Part shown: piece by piece, positions 10,895 through 20,013 of the stretch
Layout: every line of letters begins with the position of its first letter
Numbering within the stretch: the first letter of the stretch is position 1
Source: Achromobacter deleyi
GTDB taxonomy: Bacteria; Pseudomonadota; Gammaproteobacteria; Burkholderiales; Burkholderiaceae_B
Direction of reading: 5' to 3'
Length of the DNA: 64,000 nt
Assembly: GCF_016127315.1 (NCBI RefSeq)
Contig: NZ_CP065997.1
Coordinates: 5,828,001-5,892,000 of the forward strand
The notes under the pieces: generated by a model
The model's input: the letters and a program-made list of their open reading frames with translations, nothing else
Database searches by the model: none
What the model was told of the DNA's origin: nothing
Made by a program: the position numbers and the translations under genes

Positions 10895-11677
10895 AACTTT
10901 CTCCAAGGGTTGATTTCTTGCGCCGCACCTGCATCAGCCTGTGGCTGACACCCTGGGTGGTGTTGCGCGCGATTTCCCGCACATGCGGGATAGAAAACGA
11001 TTTTAACCGGGCCGGCCGATCACTGCCGCAATACTCCGACGCTGCCGGGCGATTTGCCCCTCGCGCCTCTTGCTACGCTGCCGCGATAAACCCAGACGGC
11101 CGCCACGACGAAGCGCCTTGCCCTGCCTGCACGCATCGCGCCGTCCGACCCGCCAGGAAATTCCTGGCAGTTTCTTCCAGCGCACCCGGACCTGTTTTGT
11201 TGGCAGCGAAATCCAGTTCACTCGCGTCCTGGCCTCGCGGCCGGATGGCTTTTCAGCCATCACGCGCATCAGTCGCCGGGGGCATTTCTTTGAGAAAACA
11301 CCGGTTTCCCGACATTTCCAAGAACTTAAGCCGGCAGCCACCTTGAACCTGCATCGCTGCTCGAAAACATGACCGGGCTTGCGAGCACGCAGCGCCCCGA
11401 CCTGTGTCGATGCAACCGACCCGACCGCCCCGGCCCGCCGCCCGCTTTCGCCCGCTGTGCCGCGCAAGCCTCCCGGAACCTGGCGACTGGCTCGACTTTC
11501 CACCACAACCTTCGCTTGCGATGAAACTCCGAAGCCCGCCACCGATCTCACAAGATGCAGTGCAGCCCAACGTACTAAATCAGACAACCAACCGGGTGAC
11601 CTGGATGATTCCATCCCCACCCGCCGGGATCGGCGCTTGCCGCTACCCAGATTGCTCCCCAAAATTTTAGGGAAGCC
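10895..11677. other. Long intergenic region between divergent rpsB and map, no recognisable gene
   Basis: This stretch of about 780 bp is open in several frames, as expected at this GC content, but none of the translations has a recognisable domain, signal peptide or ribosome site. It must contain the rpsB promoter and leader. A possible minus-strand -10 box for rpsB (TAAAAT) is at 11000-11005. Near the rpsB side there is an inverted repeat TCCCGCA/TGCGGGA at 10975-10990. At 11152-11168 there is a 17-bp near-perfect palindrome, and at 11242-11259 a short hairpin. A small RNA could be hidden here; I see no direct proof. Confidence 0.5.
11152..11168. repeat. 17-bp palindrome in the rpsB-map gap
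   Basis: The sequence GCCAGGAA-A-TTCCTGGC is a perfect dyad around one central base. It lies about 260 bp upstream of rpsB and 580 bp upstream of map. It may be a protein-binding operator or chance; no second copy was noticed in the window. Confidence 0.4.
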
Positions 11678-11683
11678 TATAAT
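11678..11683 (+). promoter_or_regulatory. Candidate -10 box for map
   Basis: A perfect TATAAT lies 49 bp before the map ATG in an A/T-rich patch that stands out in this GC-rich DNA. No good -35 is present at 17 bp; the nearest TTGCTC is 20 bp away. The predicted leader would be about 40 nucleotides. Confidence 0.5.
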
Positions 11684-11732
11684 TCTACTATTCTTTCAAG
11701 CAGACATTCAAGCGAGATCCGTCAGTCATTCC

Positions 11733-12554
11733 ATGGGCACCATTACCAATCCGGCCGACCTGGCCAAGATGCGCGCGGCCTGCCAGGACGCCGCCAAAGT
11801 CCTCGATTTCATCACCCCCCACGTCAAGCCTGGCGTCACCACCGGGGAACTGGACCGCCTTTGCCTGGAATACCTGACCGACGAGCTCAAGGTGAAGTCC
11901 GCCACCGTCGGCTACGCCCCGCCCGGCTATCCGCCCTTCCCCGGCGCCATCTGCACCTCGGTCAACCACCAAGTGTGCCACGGCATTCCCGGCGACAAGG
12001 CCCTGAAAAACGGGGACTCCCTCAATATCGACGTCACCATCATCAAGGACGGCTGGTTCGGCGACACCAGCCGCATGTACCCGGTGGGCGAACAGTCGAT
12101 CCTGTCGCGCCGCCTGACCGACATCACCTTCGAGTGCATGTGGAAAGGCATCCAGCAGGTCAAAAATGGGGCCACATTGGGCGACATCGGCAACGCCATC
12201 CAGAAGCACGCCGAGGCCAACGGCTTCTCGGTGGTGCGGGAATTCTGCGGCCACGGCATCGGCCAGCGCTTCCACGAAGACCCGCAGGTGCTGCACTACG
12301 GCAAGCCGGGTACCGGCGTGAAATTGGTGACGGGTATGTTGTTCACCATCGAGCCGATGATCAACGCCGGCCGCCGCGAGATCCGCCAGTTGTCCGACGG
12401 CTGGACGGTGGTGACGCGCGACCACAGCCTGTCGGCCCAATGGGAGCATGCTGTCTGCGTCACCGACACCGGCTACGAGGTCCTGACCCTGTCGCCCGGC
12501 ATGCCGCAGCCGCCCGCCTTCATCACCGAACCGATCATCATCCCCGCCGTCTGA
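11733..12554 (+). CDS. map: Methionine aminopeptidase type I
   Basis: Encodes 273 residues from the ATG at 11733 (MGTITNPADLAKMRAACQDA). The open frame runs far upstream, but that part is not protein-like and lies in front of a TATAAT box. Metal-ligand motifs are intact: VNHQVCHGIPGD, IDVTIIKDGWFGDTSRM, the GHGIGQRFHEDP histidine motif, and the C-terminal glutamates in LFTIEPMI and WEHAVCV. The enzyme removes the initiator methionine from nascent proteins. Upstream map partners are often rpsB; here they are divergent across a long gap. glnD follows after 19 bp. Confidence 0.95.
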   Translation: MGTITNPADLAKMRAACQDAAKVLDFITPHVKPGVTTGELDRLCLEYLTDELKVKSATVGYAPPGYPPFPGAICTSVNHQVCHGIPGDKALKNGDSLNIDVTIIKDGWFGDTSRMYPVGEQSILSRRLTDITFECMWKGIQQVKNGATLGDIGNAIQKHAEANGFSVVREFCGHGIGQRFHEDPQVLHYGKPGTGVKLVTGMLFTIEPMINAGRREIRQLSDGWTVVTRDHSLSAQWEHAVCVTDTGYEVLTLSPGMPQPPAFITEPIIIPAV

Positions 12555-12573
12555 CCGCCGGCCGCCCGCCACC

Positions 12574-15180
12574 ATGACCGCCGACATCCTCAGCACCCTG
12601 CGCGAACGCATCCAGGAATCCCGGCGGGCCGCGGTGGCCCAGTTCCGCGAGCACGAACGCCCCGACACGCTGCTGGGCGAACTGCGCCGCATCGTCGACG
12701 CGGCGCTGCGCGACCTGGTCAAGCACTATCCCCTGCCGGTCGGCGCCACGCTGGCGGCCGTGGGCGGTTATGGCCGCGGCGAGCTGTATCCGCACTCGGA
12801 CGTCGACCTGCTGATCCTGCTGCCGCACGCCCCCACCGCCGAGGATGAATCCGCCATCGAGCGCCTGGTGGCCTCGCTCTGGGACCTGGGCCTGGAGCCC
12901 GGCCACAGCGTGCGCACCATCGAGGATTGCGAGCGCGAGGCCGACGCCGACATCACGGTGGAAACCGCGCTGCTCGAATCGCGCTGGCTGGCCGGCAGCC
13001 GCACGCTGATGAAGAAGTTCGAGGCCGCCACCCAGTCACGGCTGGATGCGCGCGCGTTCTTCCGCGCCAAGCGCGTCGAGATGCAGCAGCGCCACGCGCG
13101 CTACCAGGACACGCCCTACGCGCTCGAACCCAATTGCAAGGAATCGCCCGGGGGCCTGCGCGATCTGCAGGTGATCCTGTGGATGGCGCGCGCGGCCGGC
13201 TTCGGCGAGAACTGGCGCGCGGTGGCGCAGGCCGGCCTGCTGACCTCGTCCGAGGCGCGCGACCTGCGCAAGGCCGAGCAGGCCTTCAAGCGCCTGCGCA
13301 TCGAGCTGCACCTGCTGGCCCGGCGCCGCGAAGACCGCGTGCTGTTCGACCTGCAGCCGGCCCTGGCCGAGGTCTACCGCATCCACGCCACCGCCACCCG
13401 GCGCGGCAGCGAACTGCTGATGCAGCGCTACTACTGGGCGGCGCGCCTGGTGACGCAGCTCAACGGCATCCTGGTGCAGAACATCGAGGAACGCCTGTTC
13501 CCGCGCCCCGACAGCGACGCGCGCGACATCGACGACGACTTCCGCAACCTGCGCGACCGCCTCGACATCATCCGCGACGACGGCTTCGAACGGAACCCCA
13601 CGCTGCTGCTGCGCGCCTTCCTGGTGATGCAGCAGCATCCCGAGCTGACCGGCATGTCGGCGCGCACGCTGCGCGCCATCTGGCACTCGCGCCATCGCAT
13701 CGACGCGCAGTTCCGCCGCAATCCGGTCAACCGCAAACTGTTCCTGCAGATCCTGCAGCAGCCGCGCGGCGTCGTGCACGAGCTGCGCCGCATGACCATG
13801 CTGAACATCCTGCCGCGCTACCTGCCGGTGTTCCGCCGCATCGTCGGCCAGATGCAGCACGACCTGTTCCATGCCTACACGGTGGACCAGCACACGCTGG
13901 CGGTGGTGCGCAACCTGCGCCGCTTCACCATGCCCGAGCATGCCCAGGAATATCCGCTGGCCAGCCAGCTGATCGCCGGCCTGGACCGGCACTGGCTGCT
14001 ATACGTGGCGGCGCTGTTCCACGACATCGCCAAGGGCCGCGGCGGCGACCACTCCGAGCTGGGCGCGCGCGAGGTGCGCAAGTTCGCCCACGACCACGGC
14101 ATGGAGCCGGAAGACACCAAACTGGTCGAGTTCCTGGTGCGCCAGCACCTGCTGATGTCGGCCGTGGCGCAAAAGCGCGATTTGTCGGACCCCGCCGTGA
14201 TCCAGGACTTCGCCGCCACGGTCAAGGACGAGCGCCACCTGACCGCGCTCTACCTGCTGACGGTGGCCGACATCCGCGGCACCAGCCCCAAGGTCTGGAA
14301 CGCCTGGAAAGGCAAGCTGCTCGAGGACCTGTACAAGCTGACGCTGGCGGCGCTGGGCGGCGCCCACGCCGACGCCCACACCGTGCTGACCGAACGCCGC
14401 GAGGAGGCCGCGCGCCTGACCCGCCTGGCCGGCCTGCGCGACGACGCTCGCGAAGCCTTCTGGAACCAGCTCGACGTGGCCTATTTCCTGCGCCACGACG
14501 CCTCCGACATCGCCTGGCACACGCGCCATCTGTATCACCAGGTGGCGCCGGCCCACGCGGTGGTCCGCGCCCGCCCCACCGAGCAGGGCGAAGGCCTGCA
14601 GATCATGGTCTACACGCGCGACGTGCCCGACCTGTTCGTGGCGATCTGCGGCTACTTCGACGCCAAGTCGCTGTCGGTGCAGGACGCCCGCATCCACACC
14701 ACCCGCCACGGCTGGGCGCTGGACAGCTTCATCGTGCTGCTGCCCGAGGGCGCCAGCGACCTGCGCGCGCAGGCCACGCTGGTCGAGCATGAGCTGGCCG
14801 AACGCCTGAAGGACGCCAAGGCGGCCGCCCAGGCCCCCGTGACGCGCGGCGGCTATTACGGCCGCGGCCGCCAGTCGCGCATGTCGCGGGTGTTCCCGAT
14901 CATGCCGCAGGCCGAATTGCAGCCGGACGAGCGCAGCACCTCGTGGCGCCTGTCGGTCACCGCGACCGACCGCCCCGGCCTGCTGCACGCCCTGGCGCGG
15001 GTCTTCGCCCGGCATGAAGTGAACCTGCTGATGGCCAAGATCATGACGCTGGGCGACCGCGTCGAAGACGTCTTCATCGTCGATGGCGCGGCGCTGACGC
15101 GGCCGCGCAGCCAGATGCAGTTCGAGCGCGACATCCTCGATGCGCTGGCCGGCGACGAGGTCCGGCAACAGGCCGCCTGA
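12574..15180 (+). CDS. glnD: Bifunctional uridylyltransferase/uridylyl-removing enzyme GlnD
   Basis: Encodes 868 residues. The nucleotidyltransferase motif GGYGRGELYPHSDVDLL lies at about residues 64-80. The central HD hydrolase motif LFHDIAKGRGGDHSELG is near residue 481. Two C-terminal ACT domains begin around residues 676 and 793 (the second at WRLSVTATDRPGLLHALA). GlnD adds UMP to PII proteins when nitrogen is scarce and removes it when glutamine binds the ACT domains. All catalytic parts are present and the length is normal. It is probably cotranscribed with map. Confidence 0.96.
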   Translation: MTADILSTLRERIQESRRAAVAQFREHERPDTLLGELRRIVDAALRDLVKHYPLPVGATLAAVGGYGRGELYPHSDVDLLILLPHAPTAEDESAIERLVASLWDLGLEPGHSVRTIEDCEREADADITVETALLESRWLAGSRTLMKKFEAATQSRLDARAFFRAKRVEMQQRHARYQDTPYALEPNCKESPGGLRDLQVILWMARAAGFGENWRAVAQAGLLTSSEARDLRKAEQAFKRLRIELHLLARRREDRVLFDLQPALAEVYRIHATATRRGSELLMQRYYWAARLVTQLNGILVQNIEERLFPRPDSDARDIDDDFRNLRDRLDIIRDDGFERNPTLLLRAFLVMQQHPELTGMSARTLRAIWHSRHRIDAQFRRNPVNRKLFLQILQQPRGVVHELRRMTMLNILPRYLPVFRRIVGQMQHDLFHAYTVDQHTLAVVRNLRRFTMPEHAQEYPLASQLIAGLDRHWLLYVAALFHDIAKGRGGDHSELGAREVRKFAHDHGMEPEDTKLVEFLVRQHLLMSAVAQKRDLSDPAVIQDFAATVKDERHLTALYLLTVADIRGTSPKVWNAWKGKLLEDLYKLTLAALGGAHADAHTVLTERREEAARLTRLAGLRDDAREAFWNQLDVAYFLRHDASDIAWHTRHLYHQVAPAHAVVRARPTEQGEGLQIMVYTRDVPDLFVAICGYFDAKSLSVQDARIHTTRHGWALDSFIVLLPEGASDLRAQATLVEHELAERLKDAKAAAQAPVTRGGYYGRGRQSRMSRVFPIMPQAELQPDERSTSWRLSVTATDRPGLLHALARVFARHEVNLLMAKIMTLGDRVEDVFIVDGAALTRPRSQMQFERDILDALAGDEVRQQAA

Positions 15181-15255
15181 AGCCGGACCCGCGGCCCATC
15201 GCCAGACAGCCGCCGACCGCATACAATCCGGTTTTCGGCTTGGCGATACCGTGCG

Positions 15256-15969
15256 ATGGAGCTAAACGAATACCTGCGGGTGCTGGGGACCAGCTTCTTT
15301 TTCGCGCTGGCGACGCTGCTGCCGTTCCTGAATCCGCCGGCGATCGCGCCCATCTTCCTGTCCCTGACCGAAGGCGCCTCGTCCGCCACCCGCACGGTGC
15401 TGGCCAAGCGCGTCGCCGTCAATGTCGGACTGATGCTCATCGTCGCCATGGTGGCCGGCAACGTGCTGCTGAGCTTCTTCGGCATCTCGCTATCGATCGT
15501 GCGCGTGGGCGGCGGCATGCTGGTCATGGCCAGCGCCTGGCGCCTGGTGAATTCGCCCGACGCCGACACCGAACGCGTGGCCCGCATGGCCGAGTCGTTC
15601 ACCCCGGAAATGGCCAAGGCGCGCGCGTTCTATCCGCTCACCTTCCCCATCAGCTGCGGCCCCGGCTCGATCGCCGCGGCCATCACCGTGGGCGTGTCGC
15701 TGCGCGACCAGAACCACGTGCTGAGCCTGCTGCGGCTGGGCGGCTCGATCCCTGGCATCGTGGTCGTTTCGCTGACTTTGTACGTCTGCCTGCGCTTCGC
15801 GGCGCAGATGCTGCACCGGCTGGGCGATAATGGCACCGCCGTGTTCATGCGCATGTCGGCCTTCATCATGCTGTGCCTGGGCGTGCAGATCTTCTGGGAA
15901 GGCTCGCGCGAACTGCTGCTGGGGGTATTGCAGCAGGTCATGCAACCAATTCCGATTCCCAAGGCCTAA
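15256..15969 (+). CDS. MarC family inner-membrane protein
   Basis: Encodes 237 residues with about six hydrophobic helices. The N-terminal segment ATLLPFLNPPAIAPIFLSLT and the internal segment AFYPLTFPISCGPGSIAAAI are the two conserved membrane repeats of the MarC/UPF0056 family. The substrate and function of these proteins are not established; early links to antibiotic resistance were not upheld. It is 75 bp after glnD on the same strand. Confidence 0.85.
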   Translation: MELNEYLRVLGTSFFFALATLLPFLNPPAIAPIFLSLTEGASSATRTVLAKRVAVNVGLMLIVAMVAGNVLLSFFGISLSIVRVGGGMLVMASAWRLVNSPDADTERVARMAESFTPEMAKARAFYPLTFPISCGPGSIAAAITVGVSLRDQNHVLSLLRLGGSIPGIVVVSLTLYVCLRFAAQMLHRLGDNGTAVFMRMSAFIMLCLGVQIFWEGSRELLLGVLQQVMQPIPIPKA

Positions 15970-16035
15970 CGCCTGGCGGCCGGATTGGCCATCCCCCGGG
16001 GCCCGGCCCCGTCGAACCCTTATCGTGCAACAACC

Positions 16036-16521
16036 ATGACTTCTCGTTCCGAACGCCTGCTCCGCCTGATCGCCCTTTTCAGCTTCGGCGCCGTCGGCAT
16101 CGCCCTGATTTCCCAGTACGTCTTCGACATGCCGCCGTGCGCCTGGTGCGTGATGCAGCGCCTGATCTACCTGGTGATCGGCGTCATCGCCCTGATCGGC
16201 GGCTTCGGCGGCGGCCGCGCCCTGACCCGCGTCTGCGCCGGCCTGGCCGGCCTGCTTTCCCTGAGCGGCATCGCCGCCGCCTGGTACCAGTACACCGTGG
16301 CCGCCAAGATGCTGTCATGCGACCAGACCTTCGCCGACCGCTTCATGACCGGCATCGGCCTGGACGGCGCCGTGCCGTGGCTGTTCGGCATCTACGCCAC
16401 CTGCATGGACGCGGTGGTGCCGGTCCTGGGCATCGAGTACGCCCTGTGGAGCCTGGCGCTGTTCGTGATCCTGCTGGTCATGGCCCTGCCGGCGGCGTTC
16501 GGCCGCGGCCGCGCCGCCTGA
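16036..16521 (+). CDS. dsbB: Disulfide bond formation protein DsbB
   Basis: Encodes 161 residues from the ATG at 16036 (MTSRSERLLRLIALFSF); an in-frame extension of 17 codons upstream is proline-rich and unlikely. There are four membrane helices. The two redox pairs are C35/C38 (PPCAWC) and C95/C123 in the second periplasmic loop. DsbB re-oxidises DsbA and passes electrons to quinones. Flagellar P-ring protein FlgI depends on this pathway in E. coli, though the genes are unlinked in function here. Confidence 0.93.
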   Translation: MTSRSERLLRLIALFSFGAVGIALISQYVFDMPPCAWCVMQRLIYLVIGVIALIGGFGGGRALTRVCAGLAGLLSLSGIAAAWYQYTVAAKMLSCDQTFADRFMTGIGLDGAVPWLFGIYATCMDAVVPVLGIEYALWSLALFVILLVMALPAAFGRGRAA

Positions 16522-16542
16522 TCCCCGCATTCCGCGGCGGGA

Positions 16543-17043
16543 ATGAAATACCTGACCGGTTACCCGGAATCGCTGCTGGCGCAGGCCCGCGTATTGCTCG
16601 ACCAGGGCAAGCTCGGGCCGGCGCTGCGGGCCCGCTATCCCGCCGGCGCGCACACCGTGCGCACCGACAAGGCGCTGTACGACTATGTGGTGGACCTGAA
16701 GAACACCTACATCCGCAATGGCGCACCGCTCAGCAAGATCGCGTTCGACAGCAAGATCCACGTGATCCAGCACGCGCTGGGCCAGCACACCCTCATCTCA
16801 CGGGTCCAGGGCGGCAAGCTCAAGGCCAAGCACGAGATCCGCGTGGCCACGCTGTTCAAGACGGTGCCCGAGGAATTCCTGAAGATGATCACGGTGCACG
16901 AACTGGCGCACCTGAAAGAGAAAGACCACAACAAGGCCTTCTACAACCTGTGCCAGCTGATGGAGCCGCAGTACCACCAGTACGAATTCGACCTGCGGCT
17001 GTACCTGACCCACCTGGAGGCCAGCGGCGACAGCCTGTGGTGA
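16543..17043 (+). CDS. YgjP-like zinc metallopeptidase domain protein
   Basis: Encodes 166 residues. The zinc motif HELAH is at residues 119-123 and a likely third ligand is His129 (KEKDHN), the layout of the YgjP/WLM-like family related to M48 peptidases. No signal peptide or membrane helix is visible, so it is expected in the cytoplasm. It starts 21 bp after dsbB. The physiological substrate of this family is unknown. It is followed by a strong bidirectional terminator. Confidence 0.8.
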   Translation: MKYLTGYPESLLAQARVLLDQGKLGPALRARYPAGAHTVRTDKALYDYVVDLKNTYIRNGAPLSKIAFDSKIHVIQHALGQHTLISRVQGGKLKAKHEIRVATLFKTVPEEFLKMITVHELAHLKEKDHNKAFYNLCQLMEPQYHQYEFDLRLYLTHLEASGDSLW

Positions 17044-17060
17044 CAGGCGCCGGCCGATAA

Positions 17061-17090
17061 AAAAAGCCGCTCCCGGGGGAGCGGCTTTTT
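17061..17090. terminator. Bidirectional intrinsic terminator between ygjP-like gene and purF
   Basis: A-run, GC-rich stem GCCGCTCCC/GGGAGCGGC, then T-run. Both orientations have a T-run after the stem, so it can end transcription of the plus-strand dsbB unit and the minus-strand purF unit. Confidence 0.9.
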
Positions 17091-17107
17091 CATGGCGCGA
17101 ACCGGAC

Positions 17108-18628
17108 TCAGGCGTCGTTGGCCGCGTAGCCCATGTTGAACTGCAGGCCGCTGGCGCCTTCGCCGTCGCCGGATTCCGCGCGCGCCTGGCCCAGGCGGGC
17201 CAGGTATTCGGCGGTGATGTCGCCGGTGACGTATTCGCCGTCGAAGCACGAGGCCTCGAAGCGCGACAGCTTGGGATTGATGTCGCGCACGGCCTGCTGC
17301 ATGTCGTGCAGGTCCTGGTAGATCAGGCTGTCGGCGCCGATCGCGCGGGCGATTTCCTCGTCGCTGCGGCCGGTGGCGATCAGTTCGCTCTGCGTCGGCA
17401 TGTCGATGCCGTAGACGTTGGGGAAGCGCACCGGAGGCGCGGCCGAGGCGAAGTACACCTTGTTGGCGCCGGCGGCGCGCGCCATGTCGACGATCTCGCG
17501 GCTGGTGGTGCCGCGCACGATGGAGTCATCGACCAGCAGCACGTTCTTGCCCTTGAACTCCATGCCGATGGCGTTGAGCTTCTGGCGCACCGATTTACGG
17601 CGCACGGCCTGGCCGGGCATGATGAAGGTGCGGCCGACGTAGCGGTTCTTGATCAGGCCTTCGCGGTAGTCCAGGTTCAGGCGGGCGGCCAGCTGCATGG
17701 CGGCCGGACGCGACGAATCGGGGATCGGCATGACCACGTCGATGTCGCCCAGGCGCATGTTGCGCGCGACCTTGTCGGCCAGGTATTCACCCATGCGCAG
17801 GCGGGCGTCGTACACCGACACGCCGTCGATCAGCGAATCGGGACGGGCGAAGTAGACGTATTCGAAAATGCAGGGCACCAGCTGCGGATTGTCGGCGCAT
17901 TGGCGGCTGACGAAACGGCCGTCCAGGTCGACGAACACCGCTTCGCCCGGCTCGACGTCGCGCACGAAAGCGAAGCCGCTGCCTTCCAGGGCCACGGATT
18001 CCGAGGCCACCATCCACTCGACGCCTTCGTCGGTTTCCTGGCGGCCGATGCACAGCGGACGGATGCCGTTGGGATCGCGGAACGCCAGCAGGCCGTAACC
18101 GGAAATCTGCGCCACCACGGCGTAGGCGCCGCGCACGCGCTTGTGCACGGCGGCGACGGCGCGGAACATGGCGTCGTCGTCGAGCGAGACGCCACTGGCG
18201 GCCGACTGCAGCTCGTGGGCCAGCACGTTCAGCAGCACTTCCGAGTCGGAATTGGTGTTGATGTGGCGGCGGTCGACGCGGTAGAGCGACTCACGCAGCT
18301 CGCGCCAGTTGGTCAGGTTGCCGTTGTGGGCGAACATGATGCCGAACGGGGCGTTGACGTAGAACGGCTGGGCCTCTTCCTCGCTGGCGCTGGAGCCGGC
18401 GGTGGGATAGCGGACCTGGCCGACGCCCGAGGTGCCCGGCAGGGCACGCATGTTGCGCGTGCGGAATACGTCGCGCACCAGGCCGTGCGCCTTGTACATA
18501 TTGAACTGGTTGCCTTGCGACGTCGCAATGCCCGCGGCATCCTGCCCGCGATGCTGCAACAGCAGCAAGCTGTCATAGAGCAGCTGGTTGACCGGCCCGC
18601 GCCCGATGACCCCTACGATTCCACACAT
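17108..18628 (-). CDS. purF: Amidophosphoribosyltransferase
   Basis: Encodes 506 residues. It starts MCGIVGVIG, so the N-terminal nucleophile Cys2 is exposed after Met removal and there is no propeptide, as in the E. coli type. The PRPP-binding motif [13 protein letters not shown] lies near residue 361. The enzyme makes phosphoribosylamine from PRPP and glutamine, the first step of purine synthesis. It follows cvpA on the same strand, as in many proteobacteria. Purine repression of this unit is likely but I did not identify an operator. Confidence 0.96.
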   Translation of the reverse strand: MCGIVGVIGRGPVNQLLYDSLLLLQHRGQDAAGIATSQGNQFNMYKAHGLVRDVFRTRNMRALPGTSGVGQVRYPTAGSSASEEEAQPFYVNAPFGIMFAHNGNLTNWRELRESLYRVDRRHINTNSDSEVLLNVLAHELQSAASGVSLDDDAMFRAVAAVHKRVRGAYAVVAQISGYGLLAFRDPNGIRPLCIGRQETDEGVEWMVASESVALEGSGFAFVRDVEPGEAVFVDLDGRFVSRQCADNPQLVPCIFEYVYFARPDSLIDGVSVYDARLRMGEYLADKVARNMRLGDIDVVMPIPDSSRPAAMQLAARLNLDYREGLIKNRYVGRTFIMPGQAVRRKSVRQKLNAIGMEFKGKNVLLVDDSIVRGTTSREIVDMARAAGANKVYFASAAPPVRFPNVYGIDMPTQSELIATGRSDEEIARAIGADSLIYQDLHDMQQAVRDINPKLSRFEASCFDGEYVTGDITAEYLARLGQARAESGDGEGASGLQFNMGYAANDA

Positions 18629-18658
18629 GGTGAGATTTCCTGGTTGATGTGAAGCTAA

Positions 18659-19147
18659 TCAATACGGCAGCCACGTCGCCAGGGACGGCGGCAGCCACGT
18701 CTTGATATGTTTGATGGCCTCGATGGCCGAATGCGAAAACATGGCGTCCTTCCACCACGGCTCCTGTGGCAGCGGCGTGTAGCCCGCGGCGGCGACCAGC
18801 GCCAGCACGATGAGCAGACCCCGGGCCAGCCCGAACATGCCGCCCAGGCCGTGATCGGCCGGGCTCAGCCCGGTGCTGCGGATCAAGGCGGCAAGCGTCA
18901 TGTTGACCAACCCCACGCCGAGCAGCACGATAATGAAAACCACCGCGTACGAAACTCCCATGCGCAGCAGCGTCGTCTCGATATAGGGCTCCAGCCAGGT
19001 ATAGACCGTGGGGCCCCACCAGATCGCGGCCACGAAGGCCAGCAGATACGCAACCAGCGACAGCACTTCCTTGAGCAGGCCGCGCACCAGGCCCAGCACA
19101 CCCGATACCACCAGGATGGCCAGCACGACGAAGTCGAAGCCGGTCAC
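18659..19147 (-). CDS. cvpA: CvpA family membrane protein
   Basis: Encodes 162 residues with four hydrophobic segments and the family start FDFVVLAILVVSGVLGLVRG. It uses a GTG start that overlaps the stop of the preceding SPOR gene by one base, so the two are translationally coupled. CvpA is needed for colicin V production in E. coli and has been linked to envelope homeostasis; its molecular role is not settled. purF follows after 30 bp. Confidence 0.88.
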   Translation of the reverse strand: MTGFDFVVLAILVVSGVLGLVRGLLKEVLSLVAYLLAFVAAIWWGPTVYTWLEPYIETTLLRMGVSYAVVFIIVLLGVGLVNMTLAALIRSTGLSPADHGLGGMFGLARGLLIVLALVAAAGYTPLPQEPWWKDAMFSHSAIEAIKHIKTWLPPSLATWLPY

Positions 19148-19992
19148 TACTGGGCGGCGATGAAACCGTTGTCATAACCCAGGGTGCGCAACCGCGCCTG
19201 GGCCGCCTGCGCCGCCTCGCGCGAGGGGAACGGCCCCACCCGCAGACGGTACTGCTGCTTGCCTCCGATGGAAGCCTGCTCGACGAATGCATTGGTGACG
19301 CCGGCCTGGTGCAGCTTGTCGCGCCGCGACTGCGCGTCTTCGGACGTCGTGTAGGCGGCGATCTGCAGCACGAAATTGCCCTTGGCGGCCTGCGGCTTGG
19401 GCGCCGGCGTCGCGGCGGGCGCGGAACGGCCTTCGAGCAACGCCAGGGCGCGGGCGCCGTCGTCCGAACGGGTCTCGGGCTTGGGCGTGGCCGGCTTCGG
19501 CTCGGGCTTGGGTTCCGGCTTGGGCGGCGGGGTGCGCGGCGGCGTCACGGTCGCGGGCGGCGTGACCGCGGGCGGGGTCGTGGCGGACGGCGTGGTGACC
19601 GGCGGCGTGGTGGTGGACGGCGTCGCGGCCTGCGGCGCGCTGGCCTGCGGTCCGGACGTCACCGGCGGCGGCGTCGGGATCGTGGAGGGTTCGCCGGGCG
19701 TGGCGCCCTGCGCCGGCACGGCGGGCGCGTTGGCCTGCGGCTCGCTCACCTGCGGCTGGAACGGCGTATTGCGTTCCGGCACCTTGATGGGAATATTGTC
19801 GGCCACGGGCGTCGGCTGGGAATCCAGCACCATCGGCAGGATGATGACGGCCGCCAGCACCAGCGCGATGGCGCCTGCGAGCCTGCGCCGGGCGCGCCCG
19901 CGCAACTCAGCCGCCTGAACCTCGCTCGGCACGGCCGCTCGCTTGGAGGGTTGCGCCTGGTCGGCAGGATCCTTGCGTTTGAAAAAACCCAT
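19147..19992 (-). CDS. SPOR-domain protein (DedD-like) with proline/threonine linker
   Basis: Encodes 281 residues. After a basic cytoplasmic N-terminus there is one membrane helix (about residues 39-55, GAIALVLAAVIILPMVL). A low-complexity periplasmic linker rich in P, T and K follows (TTPPAVTPPATVTPP, KPEPKPEPKP). The C-terminal 75 or so residues are a SPOR domain (FVLQIAAYTTSEDAQSRRD to YRLRVGPFPSREAAQ), which binds septal denuded peptidoglycan. Position between folC and cvpA matches dedD in E. coli, but the linker is much longer than in that protein. Confidence 0.88.
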   Translation of the reverse strand: MGFFKRKDPADQAQPSKRAAVPSEVQAAELRGRARRRLAGAIALVLAAVIILPMVLDSQPTPVADNIPIKVPERNTPFQPQVSEPQANAPAVPAQGATPGEPSTIPTPPPVTSGPQASAPQAATPSTTTPPVTTPSATTPPAVTPPATVTPPRTPPPKPEPKPEPKPATPKPETRSDDGARALALLEGRSAPAATPAPKPQAAKGNFVLQIAAYTTSEDAQSRRDKLHQAGVTNAFVEQASIGGKQQYRLRVGPFPSREAAQAAQARLRTLGYDNGFIAAQ

Positions 19993-20013
19993 GTTTGCCT
20001 ATGCCGCTCTTGC

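Noticed and set aside
11003..11662. 219-codon minus-strand open frame between rpsB and map
   Set aside because: No domain, basic and repetitive composition, no ribosome site; overlaps several other open frames in the same gap.
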